Assembly (NCBI GenBank): GCA_000230935.2
Contig: AGIQ01000008.1
Coordinates: 96,768-160,767 of the forward strand
Reading direction: 5' to 3'
DNA from: Mycolicibacterium rhodesiae JS60
GTDB lineage: Bacteria > Actinomycetota > Actinomycetes > Mycobacteriales > Mycobacteriaceae
Length of the DNA: 64,000 nucleotides
Shown piece by piece: positions 16,796-25,524 of the stretch. Position 1 is the first letter of the stretch, and every line of letters starts with the position of its first letter. Below the pieces are notes generated by a model, which worked only from the letters and a program-made list of their open reading frames with translations, did no database searches and was not told where the DNA came from. The translations under genes and the position numbers were made by a program.

Positions 16796-18151
16796 ATGGG
16801 CGAGGTGGACGGTGCCGAAGAACTGGCAGAACCGATGACCATCGGTGTGGAGGCCTACATCTCGCCGGAGTACGCGCGCGCCGAACGCGACAAGTTGTGG
16901 CGCAAGGTCTGGCAGCAGGCCGGCCGGGTCGAGGAACTGCCCGAGGTCGGCAGCTATCTCACCTACGACATCCTCGACGACTCGATCATCGTCGTACGAA
17001 CGGGCGCGGACACCTTTGCGGCTCACCACAACGTCTGCATGCACCGCGGCCGGCGGCTCGTGGACACCCCGCCGGGTGCAAAACAGGCTGTGGGCCGGGC
17101 CCGTAAGTCGTTCGTCTGCGGATTCCACGGCTGGTCCTACTGGCTGGACGGCGCCTGCACCCATATCCGCGAGGAGGCGGATTGGAAGGGTGCGCTGAAT
17201 CCGGCCAACACCCGGCTACGCCCGGTGAACGTCGACACCTGGGGCGGCTGGCTGTGGATCAACATGGACCCCGACTGTGAACCGTTGGCCGACTACCTGT
17301 TTCCGGCGGCGAAGATCCTCGACCCGTTCGGGTTGGAGAACATGCGGGTGAAATGGCGCAAATGGGTGCATTTCGACTGCAATTGGAAGGTCGCCCTGGA
17401 GGCGTTCAACGAGACCTACCACGTCTTCACCACCCATCCGGAATTCAACAAGTTCGGTGAGTTCAAGGGCTGGGCCAAGGCGCAGGGCCGGCACAGCAAC
17501 ATCGGCTACGACGCGCCCGAGGACATGGCCGAGACCAAGTCCAAGATCCGGCTGGGCACCGGCGATCCGCGGATCTCCACCGCGGAGATGCAGGTGTACA
17601 CCATGGAAAAGACCAACGCGACCACCACGCAGACGCTGGTGAACGCCGCCCTGCGCCTGGTGGACGAACTACCCGAGGGCACCCCGGCCGACAAGGTGCT
17701 CGAGCACTGGCTGGCCTCGGCTCGCCGCGACGACGAGGCGCGCGGTGTGCTGTGGCCGACGATCCCGGCCGACATCCTCGGCCAGAGCGGAACGGCCTGG
17801 CAGCTGTTCCCGAACTTCCAGATCGGGCAGGGGTTGACCAGTGCGCTGTGCTATGGCGCACGCCCCGATCCCGGCTACAACCCGGACAAGTGCATCTTCG
17901 AGGTGTCGGTGTTCGAGCTGTACCCCAAAGGTGCCGAGCCGCAGGCCGACTGGGAGTACACCCCGGTGGGCGATCCCCGGTGGCGCAGTGTGCTGCCGCA
18001 GGACTTCTCGAATATGGCGGCGGTCCAGCAGGGGATGAAGTCGCTGGGTTTTCCCGGCACGCAACCCAATCCGTACCGCGAGCGCAGCACCGTGAACCTG
18101 CATCACCAACTGTCGAAGTACATGGGCACCGGCGAACCCCGCCCGATTTAG
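16796..18151 (+). CDS. Rieske aromatic-ring-hydroxylating-type oxygenase, alpha subunit
   Basis: A 451-residue oxygenase. Rieske ligands are C81, H83, C108 and H111 (CMH and CGFHGWSY). The catalytic iron ligands H209 and H214 sit in the NETYHVFTTH segment. ATG 16796 is set by AAAGGAG ending 6 nt upstream; an in-frame TTG at 16790 is not needed. No beta subunit or dedicated reductase is adjacent, so electrons must come from elsewhere, possibly from a reductase such as the one at 34473-35579. It probably hydroxylates or demethylates the pathway substrate. Between it and the next gene is a large palindrome. Confidence 0.9.
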   Translation: MGEVDGAEELAEPMTIGVEAYISPEYARAERDKLWRKVWQQAGRVEELPEVGSYLTYDILDDSIIVVRTGADTFAAHHNVCMHRGRRLVDTPPGAKQAVGRARKSFVCGFHGWSYWLDGACTHIREEADWKGALNPANTRLRPVNVDTWGGWLWINMDPDCEPLADYLFPAAKILDPFGLENMRVKWRKWVHFDCNWKVALEAFNETYHVFTTHPEFNKFGEFKGWAKAQGRHSNIGYDAPEDMAETKSKIRLGTGDPRISTAEMQVYTMEKTNATTTQTLVNAALRLVDELPEGTPADKVLEHWLASARRDDEARGVLWPTIPADILGQSGTAWQLFPNFQIGQGLTSALCYGARPDPGYNPDKCIFEVSVFELYPKGAEPQADWEYTPVGDPRWRSVLPQDFSNMAAVQQGMKSLGFPGTQPNPYRERSTVNLHHQLSKYMGTGEPRPI

Positions 18152-18152
18152 C

Positions 18153-18201
18153 GATTTCGGCGCGATAACCGTCGCTGAGCGAACGAAATCGCGCCGAAAT
18201 C
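18153..18201. repeat. Long palindromic intergenic element
   Basis: Two perfect 14-nt arms, GATTTCGGCGCGAT (18153-18166) and its reverse complement (18188-18201), are separated by 21 nt that hold a smaller hairpin (TCGC-TGA-GCGA). It fills most of the 67-bp gap between the Rieske and monooxygenase genes. No T-run follows. It resembles small dispersed mycobacterial palindromes, and could also modulate mRNA processing within the operon. Confidence 0.75.
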
Positions 18202-18218
18202 ACAAGTGAGGAGAACGT

Positions 18219-20078
18219 ATGGTGACCCCGGAAAATCTCTGCGGGCCCACCGATGTCCCACCGGACATCGATATCGATGCACTGCGGGAGAAGTACCGCG
18301 TCGAGCGGGAGAAGCGGCTGCGCCCCGAGGGCTCCGCGCAATACCTGGAGCTCGAGGGGGAGTACGCCGATTTCTATGAGGTCGATCCGTATACCACTGC
18401 GACGCCCCGTGATCCGATCGCCGAGGACGTCGACGTCGTGGTGCTCGGCGGAGGTTTCGCCGGGCTGCTGGCGGGTGCGTACCTGAAGAAGGCCGGTGTC
18501 GAGGGTATCCGGGTCATCGAGATGGCCGGTGACTTCGGCGGGGTCTGGTACTGGAACCGGTTCCCGGGAATCCAGTGCGACAACGACGCCTACTGCTACA
18601 TCCCGCTGCTCGAAGAGCTGGGTTTCATGCCGTCGAAGAAGTTCGCCGACGGCGCCGAGATCTTGGGCCACTGCCGCAACATCGGCAAGCACTTCGGCCT
18701 GTACGACGGGGCGTTGTTCTCCACTCAGGTGCGCGAACTGCGCTGGGCGGACGAGACGCAACGCTGGAATATCAGCACCGATCGGGGCGACGACATCCAC
18801 GCCAGGTTCGTCGTGATGGCGCAGGGTTCGTACAACCGGCCGAAGTTCCCCGGGATCCCCGGGATCAAAGACTACAAAGCTGCCGGCGGGCACGTGTTCC
18901 ATTCCGCGCGCTGGGATTACGACTACACCGGCGGCGACGCCGACGGCGGCCTGCACAAGCTCGCCGACAAGCGCGTCGCCCTGGTCGGCACCGGCGCCAC
19001 CGGTATTCAGCTGGTTCCGCATCTGGGCCGGGATGCCCAGCACCTCTTCGTCTTTCAGCGCACCCCATCGTCGGTGGACGCGCGGTCCAATCCGGCCACC
19101 GATCCGGCCTGGGCCGCGTCGCTGCAGCCGGGCTGGCAGGAAGAACGCAAGCGCAACTTCCACAACTGGTCGCCGTTCGTCGGCGTGGTGTTCGGCGAAC
19201 CGGATCTGGTCTGCGACTTCTGGACCGAGCTCGGACGCAACCTGACCGCGCGCATCGCCGCCAGCCCGGATCCCGCGTCGGTGAGCATCGAGCAGATCAT
19301 GGCCTTCCGTGAGGAAGAGGACTACAAGATCATGGAGCGGCTGCGTCGCCGCGTCGCCGAGATCGTCTCCGATCCGGTCACCGCCGAGGCGCTCAAGCCC
19401 TACTACCGCTTCATGTGCAAGCGGCCGACGTCCAGCGAGCACTATCTGGCCACTTTCAACCGTCCCAACGTGACGCTGGTCGACGTGTCGGCGACCAAGG
19501 GGGTGGAACGGCTGACCGAGAAGGGCATCGTCGCCGACGGTATCGAATACGAGGTCGACTGCGTGATCTTTGCCAGCGGGTTCGAGATCTCCACCGAGCT
19601 CAGCCGCCGGTTCGCGATCGAGGACATCGTGGGCCGTGACGGGCTGTCGCTCTTCGACCACTGGCACGACGACTACAAGACGCTGCACGGCATGACCAGC
19701 CGCGGCTTCCCCAATCAGTTCTTCATGGGGTTCATCCAGGGCGGCGTGTCGGCCAACACCACCGCGATGTTCGAGCAGCAGGCCCGCCACATCGCCTACC
19801 TCATCGCCGAGGCGCAGAATCGCGGTGCGACGACCGTCGAACCGAGCCAGGACGGCCAAGACGCCTGGGTGGCGACTGTCCGCGAACTTGCGATCGACAA
19901 CTCGGCGTTCGAACTGTCTTGCACGCCAGGCTATTACAATAACGAGGGCCGCGGAGGCACAGAAGGCAACGGGTCGTTCCTCGGCGACTTCTACGCACCC
20001 GGCTTCTACGCGTTCGACGACCTCATCGCGCAGTGGCGGGCCACCGGCGATCTCGACGGCCTGGAACTCGGAAACTAG
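18219..20078 (+). CDS. Flavin-containing monooxygenase, Baeyer-Villiger type
   Basis: A 619-residue two-dinucleotide flavoprotein. The FAD motif is LGGGFAGLLAG (about 76-86), the NADPH motif GTGATG (257-262), and between them lies GGHVFHSARWD (223-233). That segment matches the Baeyer-Villiger fingerprint FxGxxxHxxxW[PD] except that the leading Phe is Ala. The N-terminal extension of about 70 residues is typical of the larger PAMO/steroid-type BVMOs. It would insert oxygen next to a ketone, giving an ester or lactone. ATG 18219 is preceded by GAGGAG. The SMP-30-like protein across the divergent promoter is a candidate lactonase partner. Confidence 0.88.
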   Translation: MVTPENLCGPTDVPPDIDIDALREKYRVEREKRLRPEGSAQYLELEGEYADFYEVDPYTTATPRDPIAEDVDVVVLGGGFAGLLAGAYLKKAGVEGIRVIEMAGDFGGVWYWNRFPGIQCDNDAYCYIPLLEELGFMPSKKFADGAEILGHCRNIGKHFGLYDGALFSTQVRELRWADETQRWNISTDRGDDIHARFVVMAQGSYNRPKFPGIPGIKDYKAAGGHVFHSARWDYDYTGGDADGGLHKLADKRVALVGTGATGIQLVPHLGRDAQHLFVFQRTPSSVDARSNPATDPAWAASLQPGWQEERKRNFHNWSPFVGVVFGEPDLVCDFWTELGRNLTARIAASPDPASVSIEQIMAFREEEDYKIMERLRRRVAEIVSDPVTAEALKPYYRFMCKRPTSSEHYLATFNRPNVTLVDVSATKGVERLTEKGIVADGIEYEVDCVIFASGFEISTELSRRFAIEDIVGRDGLSLFDHWHDDYKTLHGMTSRGFPNQFFMGFIQGGVSANTTAMFEQQARHIAYLIAEAQNRGATTVEPSQDGQDAWVATVRELAIDNSAFELSCTPGYYNNEGRGGTEGNGSFLGDFYAPGFYAFDDLIAQWRATGDLDGLELGN

Positions 20079-20993
20079 ATGGCGCGCGCACGATTCGACG
20101 ATCGCGTCGCCGTCGTCACCGGAGCCGGCCGGGGGCTCGGGCGTGAGTACGCGTTACTGCTTGCGCGGCTCGGCGCCAAGGTCGTGGTCAACGATCCCGG
20201 CGGGGCGCTGACCGGCGAGGGAGACGACGCTGGACCGGCCCAGCAGGTCGTCGACGAGATCACCGCCGCGGGTGGGGACGCCGTCGCCTCGACCGAGTCG
20301 GTGGCCACCGCGGTCGGCGGTCAGGCCATCATCGCGGCGGCGACACGGCACTACGGCCGCATCGACGTGCTGATCCACAATGCCGGGATCGTTCGGCGCG
20401 CACCCCTGACCGAGATGACGGCCGAGGACTTCGACGCGGTGCTCGACGTGCACCTGCGTGGCGCGTTTCACGTGGTGCGGGCGGCTTTTCCGGTGATGTG
20501 CCAAGCCGGCTACGGCCGGGTGGTGTTGACGTCGTCGATCGGCGGGTTGTACGGCAACCATGCGGTGGCGAACTACGCGGCAGCCAAGGCCGGGATCACC
20601 GGGCTGTCGAATGTCGTCGCGCTCGAGGGCGCAGAGCGCGGGGTGCGCTGCAACGTCATCGTCCCGGCGGCGGTGACCAGGATGGCGGAGGGACTGGATA
20701 CGTCGGCGTACCCGCCCATGGGCGCCGATCTGGTCGCCCCGGTCGTCGGCTGGCTGGCCCACGAATCCTGTTCGATCACAGGGGAGATCCTCACCGCGAT
20801 CGCGGGCCGGGTGGCCCGGATCGCTGTGGTGGAGTCCGCCGGTGTCTACCAGCCCGCGTGGACCGTCGAGGCGGTCGGCGCCCGCATCGACGAGATCCGC
20901 GATATCAGTGACCCGCTGGTGTTCCCGGTCGTGCCGGACGGACACAGCGCTCACATCGGTCACAGCTTCGGCATGGCAAAGGGCACACAGTGA
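20079..20993 (+). CDS. Short-chain dehydrogenase, multifunctional-enzyme-type hydroxyacyl dehydrogenase
   Basis: A 304-residue SDR with TGAGRGLGREYA (about 13-24) and a VVNDPGG segment like those of the (3R)-hydroxyacyl-CoA dehydrogenase part of MFE-2 proteins. The catalytic motif is SSIGGLYGNHAVANYAAAK and the C-terminal extension also resembles that group. Oxidation of a 3-hydroxyacyl-CoA during beta-oxidation is the likely role. The ATG directly abuts the TAG stop of the monooxygenase gene. Confidence 0.87.
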   Translation: MARARFDDRVAVVTGAGRGLGREYALLLARLGAKVVVNDPGGALTGEGDDAGPAQQVVDEITAAGGDAVASTESVATAVGGQAIIAAATRHYGRIDVLIHNAGIVRRAPLTEMTAEDFDAVLDVHLRGAFHVVRAAFPVMCQAGYGRVVLTSSIGGLYGNHAVANYAAAKAGITGLSNVVALEGAERGVRCNVIVPAAVTRMAEGLDTSAYPPMGADLVAPVVGWLAHESCSITGEILTAIAGRVARIAVVESAGVYQPAWTVEAVGARIDEIRDISDPLVFPVVPDGHSAHIGHSFGMAKGTQ

Positions 20994-22147
20994 CCAGCAC
21001 CGGCCCCCTGGCGGGGGTTCGCGTCATCGACCTCACCGCGATGGTGATGGGCCCGTACTGCACGCAGATCATGGCGGACATGGGCGCCGACGTCATCAAG
21101 GTCGAGCCGCCCGCCGGCGACGACACCCGATACGTCTCGGTGGGACCGGCTCCGGGACTCAGCGGCGTGTTCGTCAACGTCAATCGCGGAAAACGCAGTG
21201 TCGTACTCGATCTGCGATCAGACGAAGGGACGGCAGCGCTGCGCGCGCTGATCGCCGGCGCCGACGTGTTCATCCACTCGATGCGCGCCAAGGCGATCAC
21301 CAAACTCGGATTCGGCTACGACGACGTCGCGGCCATCAACCCGTCGATCGTCTATACCAACTGCTACGGCTACGGCAGGCGTGGGCCCGAACGCGACCGC
21401 CCCGCCTACGACGACACCATCCAGGCCGAGTGCGGCCTGCCCGCCGTGCAAGCCGAATTGACCGGCGAGGCCAACTATGTCGCGACGATCGTCGCCGACA
21501 AGGTCGCCGGGTTGACGGCGGTGTACGCCACGACGATGGCGCTGTTCCACCGCGAACGCACCGGTGAGGGGCAGGAGATCGAGGTCGCGATGTTCGAGAC
21601 GATGGCCTCGTTCATGCTCGTCGAGCACGCGAACGGCGCGATGTTCGACCCGCCGCTCGGGCCGGCGATGTACGACCGGACCGTGGCCCCCAATCGCAAA
21701 CCGTATCGGACCAAGGACGGCTACATCTCGGCGCTGATCTACAACGACCGGCATTGGGTGAGCTTCATCGACGCCGTCCAGCCGGCCTGGAACACCGAGC
21801 GCTACGCGACCCTGGCGGCTCGTGCCGCCGAGATCGACACCGTGTACTCGCTGGTGGCGCAGACCATGACCGAACGCACCACCGAAGAGTGGCTGACATT
21901 GTTCGTGGAGCTGGAGATCCCGGCGGCACCGCTGAATACGCCGCAGGCACTGTTCGACAACGAACAGCTCAATGCCGTCGGCTTTTTCGAGACGGTGCCG
22001 ACCCCGCACGGCCCGGTGCGGATGCCGGGCGTGCCGACGTGGTTCTCCCGTACCCCGGGCCGCATCGCCGGGCCCACCCCCGAACTCGGGGCCGACACCG
22101 CTGCGGTCCTTGCCGAGTTGGGACTGGCGGAGGTGGAGAGCGCGTGA
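20990..22147 (+). CDS. Class III (CaiB/BaiF) acyl-CoA transferase
   Basis: A 385-residue family III CoA-transferase with the N-terminal GPLAGVRVIDLT motif, MGADVIKVEPP and the catalytic Asp at about residue 160 (IVADKVAGL). It would move CoA between acids, activating a pathway intermediate at the expense of another thioester. The GTG start overlaps the previous stop by 4 nt, and the next start overlaps its own stop in the same way. The specific acids are unknown. Confidence 0.9.
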   Translation: MTSTGPLAGVRVIDLTAMVMGPYCTQIMADMGADVIKVEPPAGDDTRYVSVGPAPGLSGVFVNVNRGKRSVVLDLRSDEGTAALRALIAGADVFIHSMRAKAITKLGFGYDDVAAINPSIVYTNCYGYGRRGPERDRPAYDDTIQAECGLPAVQAELTGEANYVATIVADKVAGLTAVYATTMALFHRERTGEGQEIEVAMFETMASFMLVEHANGAMFDPPLGPAMYDRTVAPNRKPYRTKDGYISALIYNDRHWVSFIDAVQPAWNTERYATLAARAAEIDTVYSLVAQTMTERTTEEWLTLFVELEIPAAPLNTPQALFDNEQLNAVGFFETVPTPHGPVRMPGVPTWFSRTPGRIAGPTPELGADTAAVLAELGLAEVESA

Positions 22148-23301
22148 ACCTGAACTTCGAGTTCGCACCAGAGGCGAGTGCGCTGCGCTCCCAGCTGCGT
22201 GAGCTGGTGACCGAGCACGTTCCCGAGGACTTTCTCGGGGCGTTCACCGACGACCCCGCGGATCTGGAAGTGGCGCAACAGTTCTGCCGCACGCTGGCCG
22301 AACGGGAGCTGCTCTGCCCGGCCTGGCCGGAGGAGTTCGGTGGTCGCGGCGTATCAGTGTGGGAACAGACCGTGGTCCGCGAGGAGATGTGGGCCCACCA
22401 CGAACCCCGTGGCGCCCAGTACATGGGGGTCAACTGGGTGGGGCCCGTCATCATGCGGCACGGCACCGAATCCCAGAAGCGCAAGCATCTGCCGTCGATC
22501 GCGAATGGCGAAGTGATCTGGTGTCAGGGCTTCTCCGAACCCGAGGCGGGAAGCGATCTGGCGTCGCTGCGAACCACCGCGCGCCGGGACGGTGACGGCT
22601 GGTTGGTGAACGGTCAGAAGATCTGGACGTCCTACGCCACCATGGCGCAGTGGTGTTTCCTGCTGGCGCGGACGACGAGAGGTGAGAAGAAACAACAGGG
22701 CCTGACGATCTTCCTTGTCCCGATGGACGATCCGGCGATCCAGGTGCGACCCATCCGCACCATGTTGGGCCCGCATCACCTCAACGAGGTGTTTTTCGAC
22801 GACGTGCGGGTCACCGAGGCAGACGTGCTCGGCACGGTCGACGAGGGCTGGTCGATCGTGGCTGAGGTGACCTCGTTCGAGCGGGTCGGAATCGCCCGCT
22901 ACGCGCGGTGCGAGCGGCTGCTTGCGGCGGCGCCGACCGTGCTCGCCGACCGGTGGACCGACTTGCCTGCGGAACTGCGAGGGAGGTGGGTGCGAATGTT
23001 GACGCATTGCCGCCGCGCGCGCCTGATGGCCTATCGCATCGTGGCGCTCCAGAACACCGGCCGGGTCCGCCCCGGCGATGCCGCCGCCTACCGGATCGCC
23101 GTCACCACGCTTGATCAGGACAGCGCGGAGGTGTTGATGGACATCGCCGCCGCGGTGTCCCACGATGACCCTCGGGCAGCGTGGTTCCTCGCCGAGGTCG
23201 ACGACCATTGGAAATACTCGCAGGCTTCGACGGTGTCTTCCGGCAGCATCGAGATGCAGCGCATCCTGCTGTCGCGTGCTCTGCTGGCGGCCGCGACATG
23301 A
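22144..23301 (+). CDS. Acyl-CoA dehydrogenase, large subunit type
   Basis: A 385-residue full-length acyl-CoA dehydrogenase with QGFSEPEAGSDLASLRTTA (about 125-143), the flavin-binding NGQKIWTSYA segment and the C-terminal SSGSIEMQRILLSRALLA. It starts with a GTG at 22144 overlapping the CoA-transferase stop by 4 nt. The next gene encodes a shorter family member, and mycobacterial pairs of this kind (as in cholesterol side-chain degradation) are known to form alpha2beta2 enzymes for bulky CoA esters. The same arrangement is probable here. Confidence 0.9.
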   Translation: MNLNFEFAPEASALRSQLRELVTEHVPEDFLGAFTDDPADLEVAQQFCRTLAERELLCPAWPEEFGGRGVSVWEQTVVREEMWAHHEPRGAQYMGVNWVGPVIMRHGTESQKRKHLPSIANGEVIWCQGFSEPEAGSDLASLRTTARRDGDGWLVNGQKIWTSYATMAQWCFLLARTTRGEKKQQGLTIFLVPMDDPAIQVRPIRTMLGPHHLNEVFFDDVRVTEADVLGTVDEGWSIVAEVTSFERVGIARYARCERLLAAAPTVLADRWTDLPAELRGRWVRMLTHCRRARLMAYRIVALQNTGRVRPGDAAAYRIAVTTLDQDSAEVLMDIAAAVSHDDPRAAWFLAEVDDHWKYSQASTVSSGSIEMQRILLSRALLAAAT

Positions 23302-24233
23302 CGGGAATGGTGCTGGACCTCGGCGAAGAGGCCAGAGAGTTCGGGCATCAGGCACTTCGGGCTTTCGAGGCCGCAGGCGGTGACCAGCTCGTGCAGCAGG
23401 CCGAAGAAGACCCAGCGAATCCGGGCCTCAGAGAATCACTCGTCGGCCCGATCCTCGCGGGGCTGGGCGCATGGGAACTCGGCCCTCGTACCGACACCGA
23501 CGAGTTGGAGGCCGCCGCGGCTCTGTGCCGCAGTGCGGGCTACTGGGCAGTGCCCTACCCGGTGGCCGAGCGCTTGGCCGCTCCCACCGACCTCGACGTG
23601 GACGGCCTGGTGGTCGTCTCGGACACCAGAGCCTCGGCCACCATCGCCGGACTTGAAACCCGTTGGGCTGCCGTAACGCTGGATGGTGTGCGGGCCCACG
23701 TGACCGGCCACGCCGCGACTGGCCCGGCATTCGTGACCGAGCTGCAGCTATCGCCGATCGACGAGAACGGCGCGCGGGATGTCGCGCTGGCGCTGACCTT
23801 GCCGTGTTGGACGCTGCTCGGCATGCTGGATCGCGCGATCGAGTTGACGGTCGCACACGTGCGCCTGCGTAAGCAATTCGGCCAGACGCTGTCGGCCTTT
23901 CAGGGCGTGCAGTTCCAGCTCACCGACGCCGAGGTCGAGCGCAGCGGATTGGACATCCTCGCCAAGTACACGCTGTGGAGCATCGGGACCGGCAGCGCGG
24001 ACGCGCTCGATGATGCTCTGGCCCTGCGAATGTCGGCGATCGAAGCGGCCGAGATCGTGTTCCGGGTGTGCCACCAACTCCACGGCGCGGTCGGGTTTTG
24101 CGACGAGACGACCCTGTCGTGGCTCTCGCGCTACAGCCAGCCGCTGCGGCGCCTGCCGTTCGGCCTGTCGGCGACGCGTGATCTGTTGACCCGCAGAGTC
24201 GGCGGGGCCGGGCTGAGAGGACTGTTCGGATGA
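23298..24233 (+). CDS. Acyl-CoA dehydrogenase, short partner subunit
   Basis: A 311-residue, divergent acyl-CoA dehydrogenase. The C-terminal domain is recognisable from VRLRKQFGQTLSAFQGVQFQ (about 190-210) and LHGAVGFCDETTLSWLSRY, while the middle domain is shortened. It lacks a complete active site and probably pairs with the full-length protein at 22144-23301. ATG 23298 overlaps the stop of that gene by 4 nt, as expected for subunits made in equal amounts. Confidence 0.87.
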   Translation: MTGMVLDLGEEAREFGHQALRAFEAAGGDQLVQQAEEDPANPGLRESLVGPILAGLGAWELGPRTDTDELEAAAALCRSAGYWAVPYPVAERLAAPTDLDVDGLVVVSDTRASATIAGLETRWAAVTLDGVRAHVTGHAATGPAFVTELQLSPIDENGARDVALALTLPCWTLLGMLDRAIELTVAHVRLRKQFGQTLSAFQGVQFQLTDAEVERSGLDILAKYTLWSIGTGSADALDDALALRMSAIEAAEIVFRVCHQLHGAVGFCDETTLSWLSRYSQPLRRLPFGLSATRDLLTRRVGGAGLRGLFG

Positions 24234-24361
24234 GGGTCGTCGTGATCGGCACCGGCTTCGGCGGAGCGGTTCCGCTGCGGACCGGCGGGCAGATCGCTCC
24301 GTCGTTCGACGACGGTGTGGCAGTGGCTCACACGATGGACCGGCTGCGGGCGGCGTCATGA
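24230..24361 (+). pseudogene. 43-codon relic of a Gfo/Idh-like oxidoreductase gene in the operon
   Basis: An intact 43-codon frame, ATG 24230 to TGA 24361, coupled by ATGA overlaps to the acyl-CoA dehydrogenase genes on both sides. Its first 12 residues (MRVVVIGTGFGG) are a Rossmann nucleotide-binding start. Its last ones (SFDDGVAVAHTMDRLRAAS) look like the C-terminal helix of a Gfo/Idh/MocA oxidoreductase. The roughly 300 residues in between are missing. The simplest reading is an in-frame internal deletion that left both translational junctions intact. It cannot be an enzyme; it may survive only as a translational bridge. The family assignment is from resemblance alone. Confidence 0.65.
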
Positions 24362-25524
24362 CGAACCTGGACGAGTTTCGCGAACGCGTTCGCCAGTGGT
24401 GTGACATCCACGTACCCACCGACTGGCGAGCGACCCAAACCGGTGCCGGTGAAGCCGAATTCGTCGCGTTCCAGAAGGCGTGGTTCGCTCAGTTGCATGC
24501 CGCCGGTTTCGCGGTGCCACACTGGCCGGCCGAGTGGGGCGGCGGAATGCCGGTGGACGAGCAGATCGTGCTGTATTCCGAGCTGGCCGCCCATGATGCG
24601 CCACGGCTGGTGCTGGCCTTCGTCGGCATCCACCATGCCGCGTCAACCCTTTTGGTTGCCGGCACCGACGAGCAGCGGCAGCGTCACCTACCCGCGATTC
24701 TCGACGGCGAGATCTGGGTGCAGGGTTTCTCTGAACCCGAGGCCGGTTCCGACCTGGCCAGCCTGCGCACCACCGCACGCCGCGACGGCGACACGTACAT
24801 CGTCGACGGTCAGAAGCTCTGGGCCAGTGGGGGATTGCACGCGGATTGGTGCCTGCTGCTGGCCCGCACCGACCCGGACGCCCCGAAGCGTCAGGGCATC
24901 TCGTACTTCCTGATGGACATGACCAGCCCGGGCGTCGAGGTGCGCCCGATCCGCAACGCCGTCGGCGACTCACACTTCTGCGAGATCTTCCTCGACGGCG
25001 TGGAAATCCCGGCCGCCAATCTGATCGGCGCGGAGAACCAGGGCTGGCAGGTCGCGCAGGCCACCCTCGGCGCAGAGCGCGGAATGACGATGCTGGAACT
25101 GGCCGAGCGCCTGGGCAATGCGGGCTTTCGCTGGCTGGTGGCTGCCTGCCGGCCGATTGAGGATGCGCTGGTCGCCGACCGGCTGGCGCAGTTCGAGATC
25201 GAGATCGCCGGGCTCCGCGGGCTGTGCCGGGAGTTGGTGCTCCGCCACGATTCCGATGCGGTCGGCCCGGCGGACGCCTCGGTGGTCAAGCTGTTCTACA
25301 GCGAACTGCTGCAGCGGATGACCGATTTCGGCACCGAGATCGGCGGCATGGCCGCCCACACCCGACTCACCAAACCGGCGTCCAGCGGCTGGGAATCCGG
25401 GTCGTGGATGCTGGATTTCATCGGCTCATGGGAGTGGACGATCCCCGGCGGGGCCAGCGAGATCCAGCGCACGATCATTGCCGAACGAGGGCTGGGTCTG
25501 CCACGAGAATCAGGCAGAGTGTGA
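24358..25524 (+). CDS. Acyl-CoA dehydrogenase, large subunit type
   Basis: A 388-residue acyl-CoA dehydrogenase, second full-length member of the operon, with QGFSEPEAGSDLASLRTTA, VDGQKLWASGGLHADW and the C-terminal IPGGASEIQRTIIAERGLGLPR. ATG 24358 overlaps the relic frame before it by 4 nt. Its stop shares one base with the next start. It probably pairs with the short subunit that follows. Two pairs suggest that two structurally different CoA esters are dehydrogenated in the pathway. Confidence 0.9.
   Translation: MTNLDEFRERVRQWCDIHVPTDWRATQTGAGEAEFVAFQKAWFAQLHAAGFAVPHWPAEWGGGMPVDEQIVLYSELAAHDAPRLVLAFVGIHHAASTLLVAGTDEQRQRHLPAILDGEIWVQGFSEPEAGSDLASLRTTARRDGDTYIVDGQKLWASGGLHADWCLLLARTDPDAPKRQGISYFLMDMTSPGVEVRPIRNAVGDSHFCEIFLDGVEIPAANLIGAENQGWQVAQATLGAERGMTMLELAERLGNAGFRWLVAACRPIEDALVADRLAQFEIEIAGLRGLCRELVLRHDSDAVGPADASVVKLFYSELLQRMTDFGTEIGGMAAHTRLTKPASSGWESGSWMLDFIGSWEWTIPGGASEIQRTIIAERGLGLPRESGRV

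Noticed and set aside
18153..18201. Palindrome considered as an intrinsic terminator
   Set aside because: No T-run follows, the arms are far apart and the flanking genes appear to be in one operon.
17463..19859. Very long open frame on the minus strand
   Set aside because: It lies opposite the Rieske and monooxygenase genes, shows no family motif and arises from the high-GC codon pattern.
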